Of a stretch of 57,043 bases of DNA, positions 41,649 to 48,709 are shown in pieces. The DNA is taken from positions 1-57,043 of the forward strand of contig JAOPWC010000100.1 of assembly GCA_025965895.1 (NCBI GenBank), in the 5' to 3' direction. Both the position numbers and the translations under genes were made by a program. The notes under the pieces were generated by a model. The model made no database searches. It had not been told where the DNA came from and was given only the letters and a program-made list of their open reading frames with translations. Position 1 is the stretch's first letter; the number at the start of each line of letters is the position of its first letter. Origin of the DNA: Mycobacterium sp. Its GTDB lineage: Bacteria > Actinomycetota > Actinomycetes > Mycobacteriales > Mycobacteriaceae.

Positions 41649-41832
41649 AACCAGTCCTGATCAGTCGTCGGGTGCGACTGGTCAGATTCAGTTGCGCTCC
41701 CAAGAGACCAGTCGTGTGGTGCCTGGTCAGGAACGCTACTCACGGGAAGGGCCTGGAACCTGCTGCCGCTCAGCCGGTTGCGTGTAAGTTTGCACATCTC
41801 TAACCAAGGCATGCCTGGCGCGTTTTGTGAAC

Positions 41833-41940
41833 TTCATCACGCAGACCGACCTGATATGCTGTGGGCGTCTTCCCAAGAGACCAACGTAAGCTGCCCCCTG
41901 GTGAATCCCTTCCGATTCGTCCCGGGGGCAGCTTTCTTTC
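41833..41940 (+). ncRNA. Candidate small RNA with strong intrinsic terminator
   Basis: In the 306-bp gap between two minus-strand genes, the plus strand has TATGCT (41855-41860) with TTCATC 16 bp upstream. A perfect 11-bp stem AAGCTGCCCCC/GGGGGCAGCTT (41888-41898 with 41924-41934) follows, with an inner GAATC/GATTC stem and then TCTTTCT. T-rich intrinsic terminators are rare in mycobacteria, so this one is notable. No plus-strand gene leads into it; an ~75-nt RNA is the simplest product. A 13-bp direct repeat (TCCCAAGAGACCA) lies at 41698 and 41871. Confidence 0.5.
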
Positions 41941-41954
41941 TGAGGGGGGGCTGG

Positions 41955-42533
41955 TCAGTCCACCGGTCGCCCGCACCATGTCACGTTAAGCGGTGGCTGG
42001 TGCTTGCGAATAAGCACCCGTTCCATATTGTCCATCGTGGTTTCGTCGGGGCACCGAATAAGCTGTAGCCGTCGCGTCATGTCCCGTTTCTTTTCGTCCT
42101 TCATGTGGCTCCCTAAGCGCGACAATATGTTTCGCGACTGCCCCACATAGATTGGCGTGTCAGGGTCGTCGCCCCACAGCAGGTACACAAAGTATCCACG
42201 CGGATCGAATCCACACGGGTCGAATGCGGCTGACGTCAGCTCGAAATCTGCTGATGTCAGCTCGTGAACCAGCTCCATAATGGTGCTCTCATACCGCCAC
42301 ACAGCGCGGGTCTGAACATCGTTGGCCACGATTAGTTGTATGTTGAAATCATCAATCAAGTCAGCAGCCTTCGCGTCAGCGTCGGCCAACAGTTCGTCAA
42401 ACAGTTGGTCGATACGGTCCTTGGCAGCCGCGATGTGAGTGCGTAAGTCTTGCCTGAGTGCGCGTTTCGCCTCAAGGACCATGTCACCGGCACGGTCGAG
42501 TTGGTTGTTAAGTCTGTCGTCGACGGCGGTCAC
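41955..42533 (-). CDS. GIY-YIG nuclease-domain protein
   Basis: A 192-residue protein. The first ~100 residues are helical (KRALRQDLRTHIAAAKDRIDQ). The C-terminal GIY-YIG domain has YFVYLLWGDDPDTPIYVGQS, RNILSRLGSH, and a Glu in DNMERVLI. The motif reads Y-V-Y...Y-V-G, a common variant with the catalytic Tyr, Arg and Glu positions kept. A site-specific nuclease of this type could cut competing DNA or promote spread of the element. Confidence 0.85.
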   Translation of the reverse strand: MTAVDDRLNNQLDRAGDMVLEAKRALRQDLRTHIAAAKDRIDQLFDELLADADAKAADLIDDFNIQLIVANDVQTRAVWRYESTIMELVHELTSADFELTSAAFDPCGFDPRGYFVYLLWGDDPDTPIYVGQSRNILSRLGSHMKDEKKRDMTRRLQLIRCPDETTMDNMERVLIRKHQPPLNVTWCGRPVD

Positions 42534-42558
42534 TCCGCATCGCCGATCTGCTCTCCGC

Positions 42559-42735
42559 TCACGCGGTCTCCTGACTCTGCAGCCATTCGAGGACGACCGA
42601 GCGCTTCCACACGCGACGGCGGCCTAACCGGAAACTGGCCGGACCCTCGCCGATGCTCGCCCAGTACCGCCACGTGCTGGCCTTGGTGCCGGTCAACTGC
42701 TCCAGATCTTTCGAGTCGACATATTCAGACTCCAC
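42559..42735 (-). CDS. AlpA/excisionase-type HTH protein
   Basis: Start GTG 42735 is preceded by AAGGAG 7 bp upstream, giving 58 residues. The chain (SKDLEQLTGTKASTWRYWAS, then GRRRVWKRSVVLEWLQSQE) is a MerR/AlpA-like winged helix. It is divergent from the XRE repressor, with shared CCTGATATGGGG sites between them, the layout of a lysis-lysogeny switch in which this protein is the directionality factor or early activator. Confidence 0.85.
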   Translation of the reverse strand: MESEYVDSKDLEQLTGTKASTWRYWASIGEGPASFRLGRRRVWKRSVVLEWLQSQETA

Positions 42736-42747
42736 CAAACGCTCCTT

Positions 42748-42845
42748 CCTGATATGGGGGGGTTCCCTGTTGGGGGGAATGAGCACAGTCTGGTAGCGAC
42801 AATTGCGCTGGTCAAGCTGGATAAGCTATATTACCTGATATGGGG
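42748..42845. promoter_or_regulatory. Divergent control region with CCTGATATGGGG operators
   Basis: The 12-mer CCTGATATGGGG occurs at 42748-42759, over the AlpA-like gene's leader, and at 42834-42845, overlapping the repressor start codon. For the repressor promoter, TTGCGC (42803-42808) and TATATT (42827-42832) are separated by 18 bp. Transcription would begin at or next to ATG 42840, giving a leaderless message. Both operators are placed to let the repressor control itself and the divergent gene. Confidence 0.7.
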
Positions 42846-43361
42846 AATACCGAGGTCGCGGAGACCGAATTCAGGAAGACGCTGCGGCGGGAACGTGAGA
42901 GCCGGAAATGGTCGCAGGCCTACCTGGCAAAGCTGCTGTCCGACAGGGGGATAACTGCTTATGCGACGACGATTGCCAAGGTCGAGGCGGGCGAGCGGGC
43001 TGCGCGCATCGACGAGCTGGTCACCATAGCTGACATCTTCGGGGTGAGCGTCGATGCCCTTCTCGGTCACTCAGTTGAGAGGTCCGACGACAAGCCGCTC
43101 GTGCTCAACGCGCTGATCGACACCGCCCAGCATGCACAGTGGCGTGTCAGGTCAATCGAGGCAGAGCTGCGCGCTGCGATAGCCGCCCTCGATGGGTTCG
43201 GGTTGCGGGCCTACGAGAAGGATCTGCGATCCGGTTGCGAGCAGGCATGCGACGCACTGGCGAACGCGGCTGAGGCAATCCGCAAAGTGGAAGGCCCGAT
43301 GCACAAGATCGAGAATCAGCAACTCAGAGACTTAATTGGCAAGGGAGGCAACAGGAAATGA
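42840..43361 (+). CDS. XRE-family repressor of the element
   Basis: The 173-residue protein has an N-terminal XRE helix-turn-helix (LRRERESRKWSQAYLAKLLSD, then YATTIAKVEAGERAARIDEL and FGVSVDALLGH) and a helical C-terminal domain likely for dimerisation. It is divergent from the AlpA-like gene and overlaps the integrase start by ATGA, so repressor and integrase are made together. Its own start codon lies within a candidate operator. Confidence 0.88.
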   Translation: MGNTEVAETEFRKTLRRERESRKWSQAYLAKLLSDRGITAYATTIAKVEAGERAARIDELVTIADIFGVSVDALLGHSVERSDDKPLVLNALIDTAQHAQWRVRSIEAELRAAIAALDGFGLRAYEKDLRSGCEQACDALANAAEAIRKVEGPMHKIENQQLRDLIGKGGNRK

Positions 43362-44518
43362 CGCGAGGCAGGCGGGCCGGTGTGGAGGATCGCTGGCACA
43401 GAGCTGATGGTGAGCGCGCTGGTCGCTATGGCGTCGGGATGCGCTGGCGGGCAAGGTATGTCGACAACGATGGCCAGGAACGTGCAAAAGCGTTCGCGCG
43501 CAAACTCGATGCGCAGCGCTGGCTCGACAACGAGGTCACAGCCAAGCTGGCGACCGGCACATGGGTTGCGCCCGAGGCTGGCCGGGTCACGGTCGCGTCG
43601 GTGTATGAGTCATGGGCTGCGTCACAGGGTCACATCACGGCCAGGACCGCAGCGATGCGGCGCGGTGCGTGGACTAACCGTGTCGCTCCGGTGTGGGGTG
43701 ACGTGGCCGTCCTCGATGTCAAGACAACGGCGGTCCGGTCATGGGTCGCCAGGATGGCCGCCGAGGAGCTGGGCGCTGCGACAGTCGAGAACGCTTACTG
43801 TGTGCTGCGTGCGGTGATGGGGGCGGCATTGGAGGACAGCAGGATTGCCCGCAACCCGTGCGACGGTGTGCAGTTGCCGAAACGCAAGCATGCCGACCGT
43901 GGTTACCTCACCCACACCCAGGTGGCCGCGCTCACCGACGCGGTGGAGCATCTGCCGGAAGTGGTGCGTTTCCTGGCCTACACCGGCCTGCGCTGGGGGG
44001 AGATGGCAGCACTTCGGGTCGGGGACTTCGACATGCTGCGCCGCCGGGTGAATGTGTCGCGCTCGGTGACCGAGTTCAACGGGCTGGTGTGGTCGACGCC
44101 CAAGAGCTGGGAGCGTCGTTCTGTGCCCTTCCCTGCGTCGCTGGCCGACGAACTGGCCGCGCTGATGGTAGGCAAGGGCCGGGAGGATCTGGTGTTCACC
44201 ACTGCACGTGGTGGCGTGCTGCGGGCATCGAACTACCGCAAGCGGTTTTTCGTGTCGGCGGTGCAGAGGTGCCAGAAGTCTGACAAGACATTCCCGGCGA
44301 TCACACCGCATGACCTGCGGCACACGGCGGCCAGCCTGGCTGTGTCGGCGGGGGCCAACGTGAAGGCGGTGCAGCGGATGCTCGGGCATGCGAAGGCGTC
44401 GATGACGCTGGATGTGTACGCGGACCTGTTCGATGACGATTTGGACGGCGTTGCGGACAGCCTGGACGCGGCGATCCGATCTGCTGCGGACCGGCTGCGG
44501 ACCGAGGTGTCCCGCTGA
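43358..44518 (+). CDS. int: Tyrosine integrase responsible for the att sites
   Basis: A 386-residue phage-type integrase with an N-terminal AP2-like arm-binding domain (YGVGMRWRARYVDNDGQERA), a SAM-like core-binding domain, and catalytic residues in YTGLRWGEMAALRVGDF, HDLRHTAASLA and MLGHAKASMTLDVYADLF. The stop lies 21 bp before attR, as expected of the enzyme that inserted this element. It targets the 3' end of a protein-coding lipoprotein gene rather than a tRNA. Confidence 0.95.
   Translation: MTRGRRAGVEDRWHRADGERAGRYGVGMRWRARYVDNDGQERAKAFARKLDAQRWLDNEVTAKLATGTWVAPEAGRVTVASVYESWAASQGHITARTAAMRRGAWTNRVAPVWGDVAVLDVKTTAVRSWVARMAAEELGAATVENAYCVLRAVMGAALEDSRIARNPCDGVQLPKRKHADRGYLTHTQVAALTDAVEHLPEVVRFLAYTGLRWGEMAALRVGDFDMLRRRVNVSRSVTEFNGLVWSTPKSWERRSVPFPASLADELAALMVGKGREDLVFTTARGGVLRASNYRKRFFVSAVQRCQKSDKTFPAITPHDLRHTAASLAVSAGANVKAVQRMLGHAKASMTLDVYADLFDDDLDGVADSLDAAIRSAADRLRTEVSR
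44480..44503 (+). repeat. Candidate integrase arm-type site, right
   Basis: Identical over 24 bp to 28166-28189, containing two tandem CTGCGGACC motifs, within the last codons of the integrase gene and 37 bp from attR. Confidence 0.55.
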
Positions 44519-44539
44519 CGCTCTGATCTGCGTGAACGC

Positions 44540-44577
44540 CGCCTCAGAACCCGTTGACCGCTTGGATGCTGACGAAC
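44540..44577. repeat. attR
   Basis: Right copy of the att repeat (38 bp, one mismatch at 44564). On the minus strand it supplies the last codons VSIQAVNGF and stop of the lipoprotein gene, so integration leaves that gene intact with at most one residue changed (Glu in attL, Gln here). Confidence 0.9.
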
Positions 44578-45128
44578 ATTCCGTGGCCGGTGTCGTCGTT
44601 GGTGAAGCGAGTGCCGCTGCCGGAGGCCGCGATCGTCCAGCCCTGCGCGCGGTACGTCTGGTAGTCGAGCGTGACGGCCGGAATATCGCCGAGGTTGCCT
44701 ACCAACCAGCGCAATTCACCGCCGGAGGTGACCTTGACGCCGTTGGCCGGCTCGCCGTCCCGCATCGGCGGGTTAACGAATGGGGCCTCGCAGCCGACTT
44801 CGTGTCGCGAGATCTGGCAGCGGGTCTTCCCCGATTTCGTCTGGATGAAGACAACGCCCTGTGAATCGGGGGCCAGCGCAACAGCGCCGTCCGGTGGCGC
44901 GGTGAGCGTCGGCGACGGCGGGGCGACGGTCATCGATGGCGGCGGGCTGGTGCTGGTGGGTGGTGAGACGTTCGGACGGGTGGTGGGGAAGCTGGGCTCG
45001 GCCTGCTTGCCGCAACCCGGGCACGACGGCCTGCCGGCGATGGGGGACCCGCACGCGGAGGTGAGCGCGACCGCGACCGCGAGCATCGTGGCGGCGAGCC
45101 TCGCCAAGGCCTGCTGAGAACCTCGCAC
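44544..45128 (-). CDS. Lipoprotein carrying the attachment site in its 3' end
   Basis: Start taken at GTG 45128 (a TTG at 45137 is possible), 194 residues. A signal peptide (ARLAATMLAVAVALTSAC) ends at a lipobox-type Cys, followed by CPGCGKQ, a Pro/Thr/Ser linker, and a C-terminal domain (VVFIQTKSGKTRCQISRHEV to FVSIQAVNGF). The domain resembles LppX/LprO-like small mycobacterial lipoproteins with conserved Cys pairs; no activity is known. Its final codons are provided by the integrated element. Confidence 0.82.
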   Translation of the reverse strand: MRGSQQALARLAATMLAVAVALTSACGSPIAGRPSCPGCGKQAEPSFPTTRPNVSPPTSTSPPPSMTVAPPSPTLTAPPDGAVALAPDSQGVVFIQTKSGKTRCQISRHEVGCEAPFVNPPMRDGEPANGVKVTSGGELRWLVGNLGDIPAVTLDYQTYRAQGWTIAASGSGTRFTNDDTGHGMFVSIQAVNGF

Positions 45129-45324
45129 GTTGTCCAACTATCGGGCGCGAGCAGACCCAAAATCCCCCGACACGCCGAGACTGGGGTGTTTCGTCATCGA
45201 CCGCGGACTCCGCGCAGGTTGACGGTAAATCGCTCACGGCAGCGCGCCCACCCGCCAACCGCTGTCCGCGCCCCGTGTCGCGCTGCGAATTTCATGGCTT
45301 AGCGCGGGCAGGATGCTCAGTCCA

Positions 45325-45356
45325 AACTGTACAGTTACGACTGTCTAGCCTATAGT
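45325..45356 (+). promoter_or_regulatory. MarR promoter/operator
   Basis: AACTGTACAGTT (45325-45336) is a perfect 12-bp palindrome, followed by GACTGTC and a -10-like TATAGT (45351-45356) 6 bp before the MarR start at GTG 45363. A leaderless, self-repressed marR gene is the likely arrangement. Confidence 0.6.
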
Positions 45357-45362
45357 GGCGGA

Positions 45363-45797
45363 GTGGAGACGATCAGCGAGTCGGCGACCCTGGCGGCGCG
45401 TGATCTGCGGGTGATGTTCAGTCGGCTGCGGCGTCGGCTGAAGGATGTCGCGAGCGGTAACGACCTGACACCATCTCAGACCGCGGTTCTGATCAGGCTG
45501 TGGAAAGAGGGCGCCTCCTCAGCGAGCGCGCTGGCGGGAGCGGAGCGAGTCCGCCCGCAGTCGATGGCCACCATTTTGGCCGCTCTCGAAAGGCAGAGCC
45601 TGATTCAGCGCGAGCCTGACCCTGACGACGGCCGCCGCCAGGTGATCACCCTCACGAAGGACGGCCGCAACCGCGCCGAAAGCGATCGCCAGGCACGTGA
45701 GGAGTGGCTGGCCCGCACCCTGCAGGATCAGTTCTCAGAGCGGCAGCGTCAAACCATCCTCGAGGCGCTATCTCTTTTGCAACGCCTCACGGATTAA
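45363..45797 (+). CDS. MarR-family transcriptional regulator
   Basis: A 144-residue winged-helix regulator: LTPSQTAVLIRLWKEGASSA, SALAGAERVRPQSMATILAAL and the wing EPDPDDGRRQVITLTKDGR are the MarR core. It ends 17 bp before the LLM oxidoreductase gene, which is probably its target together with itself. A ligand cannot be named. Confidence 0.92.
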   Translation: METISESATLAARDLRVMFSRLRRRLKDVASGNDLTPSQTAVLIRLWKEGASSASALAGAERVRPQSMATILAALERQSLIQREPDPDDGRRQVITLTKDGRNRAESDRQAREEWLARTLQDQFSERQRQTILEALSLLQRLTD

Positions 45798-45814
45798 TCG
45801 AAAGGACTAGGACA

Positions 45815-46684
45815 ATGGAATTAGGCGTACATTTCATCGACTTTCTGCCCGGCAGCCCGCAGAGACTGGGCCCGACCCTGGCGGGGGCGGCCAAAGTGGC
45901 CGAAGACGCCGGCATGACCATGTTCACAGTGGCGGACCATTTTTTTCAGATGGAGGGGGTGGGGCGCGCCGAGGATCCCTTCCTCGAGGGCTACACGTCG
46001 CTGGGTTTCCTGGCTGGGCAGACCGAGACGATCACCCTGACCATGCTGGTCACCGGCGTGACGTACCGTTATCCCGGCGTGCTGGCCAAAATCGTCACGA
46101 CACTTGACGTCCTCTCTCAGGGCCGGTCGATGTTCGGCATCGGCGCAGCCTGGTACGAGCGCGAGCACGTCGCCCTGGGCATCCCGTATCCGCCCGTGCG
46201 CGAGCGGTTCGAGATGTTGGAAGAGACGATCCAGATCTGCCTACAGATGTGGAGCGACAACAACGGCCCATACGAAGGCAAGCATTATCGGCTGGCGGAG
46301 ACAATCTGCGAGCCGCAACCGATTCACCGCCCACCGGTCCTGATCGGCGGTGGCGGAGAGAAGAAGACGCTGCGGCTGGTCGCCCAGTACGCCGACGTGT
46401 GGAACAGCACCGCCTCCACAGTGGAGGAGCTCACCCACAAGATTGACGTCCTGAACCATCACTGCGAGACCGTCGGCCGGGACCCGGCCGAGATCCGCAA
46501 GACGGCGGGCCTGTTCCGGGATCCGTTCGAGGATCTCGACGACTATGTGAAAACAGTCGAACGTTACGCCGAACTGGGCATCGATTTGATCAATGTCGGT
46601 CCGTTGCCTGGCAATCCGGACCCCGTCGGGTTCGTCCGCCGCCTCGGTGACGAGCTGGTGGCCAAGGTGGCTCCGATCGGCTGA
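45815..46684 (+). CDS. LLM-class F420-dependent oxidoreductase
   Basis: Start ATG 45815 behind GAAAGGA gives 289 residues (MELGVHFIDFLPGSPQRLG). TVADHFFQMEG, ETITLTMLVTGVTYRYPG, GRSMFGIGAAWYEREH and VLIGGGGEKKTLRLVAQYA are the conserved blocks of F420-binding luciferase-like enzymes. Coupled to the marR gene, so likely induced by a xenobiotic or metabolite. Substrate unknown. Confidence 0.9.
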   Translation: MELGVHFIDFLPGSPQRLGPTLAGAAKVAEDAGMTMFTVADHFFQMEGVGRAEDPFLEGYTSLGFLAGQTETITLTMLVTGVTYRYPGVLAKIVTTLDVLSQGRSMFGIGAAWYEREHVALGIPYPPVRERFEMLEETIQICLQMWSDNNGPYEGKHYRLAETICEPQPIHRPPVLIGGGGEKKTLRLVAQYADVWNSTASTVEELTHKIDVLNHHCETVGRDPAEIRKTAGLFRDPFEDLDDYVKTVERYAELGIDLINVGPLPGNPDPVGFVRRLGDELVAKVAPIG

Positions 46685-46687
46685 GCT

Positions 46688-47197
46688 CTAGCTTGTGGCC
46701 GCCCCGGCCGGTGTGCCGGCGTCGCCTCGGGTGAGCTCGGCGGCGCGATGCACGGCGTTGACGATGCTCTGGTAGCCGGTGCACCGGCAGAAGTTGCCCG
46801 ACAATCCCTCGCGGATCTCGTCGTCAGTGGGGTCCGGGTTGTCGTGCAGCAAGGCGGTGATGGACATGACGAAACCCGGCGTGCAGAAACCACATTGCAG
46901 TCCGTGGCACTCGCGCAGAGCCGACTGCACGGCGGACAGCTCCCCGTCGGGCGACGCAATGCCTTCGACGGTGGTCACCTCGAGTCCGTCGGTCTGCACG
47001 GCGAAAATCAGGCAGGATCGGACGGCGGCGCCGTCGAGTAGCACCGTGCACGCACCGCACGCACCGTGTTCGCACCCGAGGTGAGTTCCGGTGAGCCGGC
47101 ACCGTTCCCGAAGGAAGTCCGCAAGCGTCATGCGTGCTTCGACGCTGTCGTTCCTGACATGACCGTTGACTGACAGCACTACCGTCCGCTCATGCAT
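46688..47197 (-). CDS. Molybdenum hydroxylase small subunit (2Fe-2S)
   Basis: A 169-residue protein with two [2Fe-2S] clusters: the plant-ferredoxin type in GCEHGACGACTVLLDG and the second in CGFCTPGFVM and NFCRCTGYQSIV. It passes electrons from the Mo-cytosine-dinucleotide site to FAD. Its start overlaps the end of the FAD subunit gene. Part of the minus-strand cluster 46688-51028. Confidence 0.95.
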   Translation of the reverse strand: MHERTVVLSVNGHVRNDSVEARMTLADFLRERCRLTGTHLGCEHGACGACTVLLDGAAVRSCLIFAVQTDGLEVTTVEGIASPDGELSAVQSALRECHGLQCGFCTPGFVMSITALLHDNPDPTDDEIREGLSGNFCRCTGYQSIVNAVHRAAELTRGDAGTPAGAATS

Positions 47198-48065
47198 TGG
47201 TTGCCTCCGTGCTGGCCGCTGTCCAGGCCCGCGCGACCATCGCGGCGCCTATCCGGCTGCGGTACGAGGCCGACCCCTGCAGGTCGGCCGGAATGTCATC
47301 GAGTTCGGTCATGGCGAGGTCGCCGATCTCCTCGGGTGTCAGCTCAGTGACCCGGTTCCCGACGACGGCGGCCTCGGTCGCCGGCGCCCGCCTCGGCGTG
47401 GAACCCAGGCCCAGCAAGCCGATCGCACAGCCGGAGACGCAGTCATCGTCGTCGAGTTCGACGGCCAGGACGGCACCTGCTATCGCGAAATCTCCATGAC
47501 GGCGGGCGAATTCCTGCACCGCGAAACCGCACCGCCCTGCCCGGACCGGAAACCGGACGCCGACGAGCACTTCATCGGGTTCGAGCGCGGTTTCCCACAG
47601 TCCGGTGAAGAAATCAACAGCCCGAATGCTGCGTCGTCCGTGCGGCGACGCGGCATCCATTTCCGCGTCGAGCGCCAGCGCGACCGCCGGATACTCCGCG
47701 GCCGGGTCGGCGTGGGCGATGGATCCGCCGAGCGTGCCCCGGCTCCGGATCTGGAAATGCCCGATGAACGGGGTAACCCGCGTGAGCAGCGGCGCCGCGG
47801 CGCCGACCTGCGCATCGGTCCCGACGACTGCGTCGGTGGTGCCGGCACCGATCCACAGTTCGCCGTTGCGGCGTTCGATCCCCTGCAGTTCGGCCAATCG
47901 GGAGACATCGATCAGATGGTCGAAGAACGCCAGCCGCAGCGACAGCATGGGGACCAGGCTCTGACCTCCGCCGAGAACCTTTGCATCCTCGCCCAGGTCG
48001 GCGAGCATCTGCACGGCGCCCTCGACGCTGTCGGGCCGGTGGTATTCGAACGGTGCAGGTTTCAC
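47190..48065 (-). CDS. Molybdenum hydroxylase FAD subunit
   Basis: Start placed at GTG 48065, overlapping the CoxG stop (GTGA), giving 291 residues. VLGGGQSLVPML is the FAD pyrophosphate loop, and TLGGSIAHADPAAEYPAVALAL is the second FAD block, both of the CO-dehydrogenase medium-subunit family. It mediates electron transfer from the 2Fe-2S subunit to the final acceptor. Expected to assemble as an (LMS)2 hexamer with its neighbours. Confidence 0.93.
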   Translation of the reverse strand: MKPAPFEYHRPDSVEGAVQMLADLGEDAKVLGGGQSLVPMLSLRLAFFDHLIDVSRLAELQGIERRNGELWIGAGTTDAVVGTDAQVGAAAPLLTRVTPFIGHFQIRSRGTLGGSIAHADPAAEYPAVALALDAEMDAASPHGRRSIRAVDFFTGLWETALEPDEVLVGVRFPVRAGRCGFAVQEFARRHGDFAIAGAVLAVELDDDDCVSGCAIGLLGLGSTPRRAPATEAAVVGNRVTELTPEEIGDLAMTELDDIPADLQGSASYRSRIGAAMVARAWTAASTEATNA

Positions 48066-48697
48066 GAGCGGCCTTTCGATCTGCGCCCGATGAGCCACCC
48101 GACGACGACGCCGACTGCCAGTCCCGCCGCGACCGGCAGTACCCGCCTGGCCACCGGCGCCGCCAGAACTCCGAGCAGGTCGACGGAAGCCGTTTCAGCC
48201 GCTTGCCCGGTCGGTGACGCCGCCCGGCTGGCCACCGGCTCGGGCCGCTGGTCACCCGCCAGCACGTCGGCCTCCAGGCGTTCGGCGAACTGCCCGATCA
48301 GCTTGGTGGCCACATCTGACAGCACACCCCTGCCGAACTGCGCCGCCTTTCCTGAAATGGTCAGATCGGTGGTGAGGACGCAGGATGTCGTGTCGCCGTC
48401 GTCTTTGAGTTCTGCGGTGACCACCGCCGCGGCGTTGCCCTGACCGCGAGTCTCCTTGCCGTTGGCCTTGATCACGGCGCGACGGCCCGACGCATCCTTT
48501 TCCTGGAAGGCGGCTTTGCCCTTGTACTGCACGGTGATTGGTCCCACTTTGACCTTGACCGCGCCGGCGAACTCGTCGCCGTCGACGCTGAGCAACTGCG
48601 CCCCGGGAAGGCACGGGGCGATCCGCTCGACATCGGTCAGCACATCCCACGCCTGGGTGATCGGCACCGGTACGCGAAACTCGTTGACAAGCTGCAC
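48062..48697 (-). CDS. CoxG-like SRPBCC protein with C-terminal membrane anchor
   Basis: A 211-residue protein: an SRPBCC/CoxG domain (NEFRVPVPITQAWDVLTDVE, IAPCLPGAQ, and VGPITVQYKGKAAF) and a C-terminal membrane helix (VLPVAAGLAVGVVVGWLIG) before a basic end. CoxG proteins tether Mo hydroxylases to the membrane or carry quinone to them. Located between the large- and medium-subunit genes. Confidence 0.9.
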   Translation of the reverse strand: MQLVNEFRVPVPITQAWDVLTDVERIAPCLPGAQLLSVDGDEFAGAVKVKVGPITVQYKGKAAFQEKDASGRRAVIKANGKETRGQGNAAAVVTAELKDDGDTTSCVLTTDLTISGKAAQFGRGVLSDVATKLIGQFAERLEADVLAGDQRPEPVASRAASPTGQAAETASVDLLGVLAAPVARRVLPVAAGLAVGVVVGWLIGRRSKGRS

Positions 48698-48709
48698 CGT
48701 TGATGCCCT

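Larger units (their letters stand above)
28032..44577. mobile_element. Integrated 16.5-kb element, phage-satellite-like
   Basis: Bounded by a 38-bp direct repeat (one mismatch) at 28032-28069 and 44540-44577, which duplicates the last codons of the lipoprotein gene at the right end. Contents in order: unknown genes, HTH-PIN toxin-antitoxin, second tyrosine recombinase, terminase-small-like protein, HNH, HTH, WhiB, primase-helicase, GIY-YIG, AlpA-like protein, XRE repressor, integrase. No portal, capsid, tail, lysis or large-terminase gene is seen. Replication, packaging-type and control genes without structural genes are typical of phage satellites such as PICIs. An incomplete prophage or an integrative plasmid is the main alternative. 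Confidence 0.85.

Noticed and set aside
41960..42000. Terminator of the GIY-YIG gene in the 41888-41934 hairpin
   Set aside because: On the minus strand the stem is followed by ACGTTGG, not by a T-run; the T-rich side is on the plus strand.
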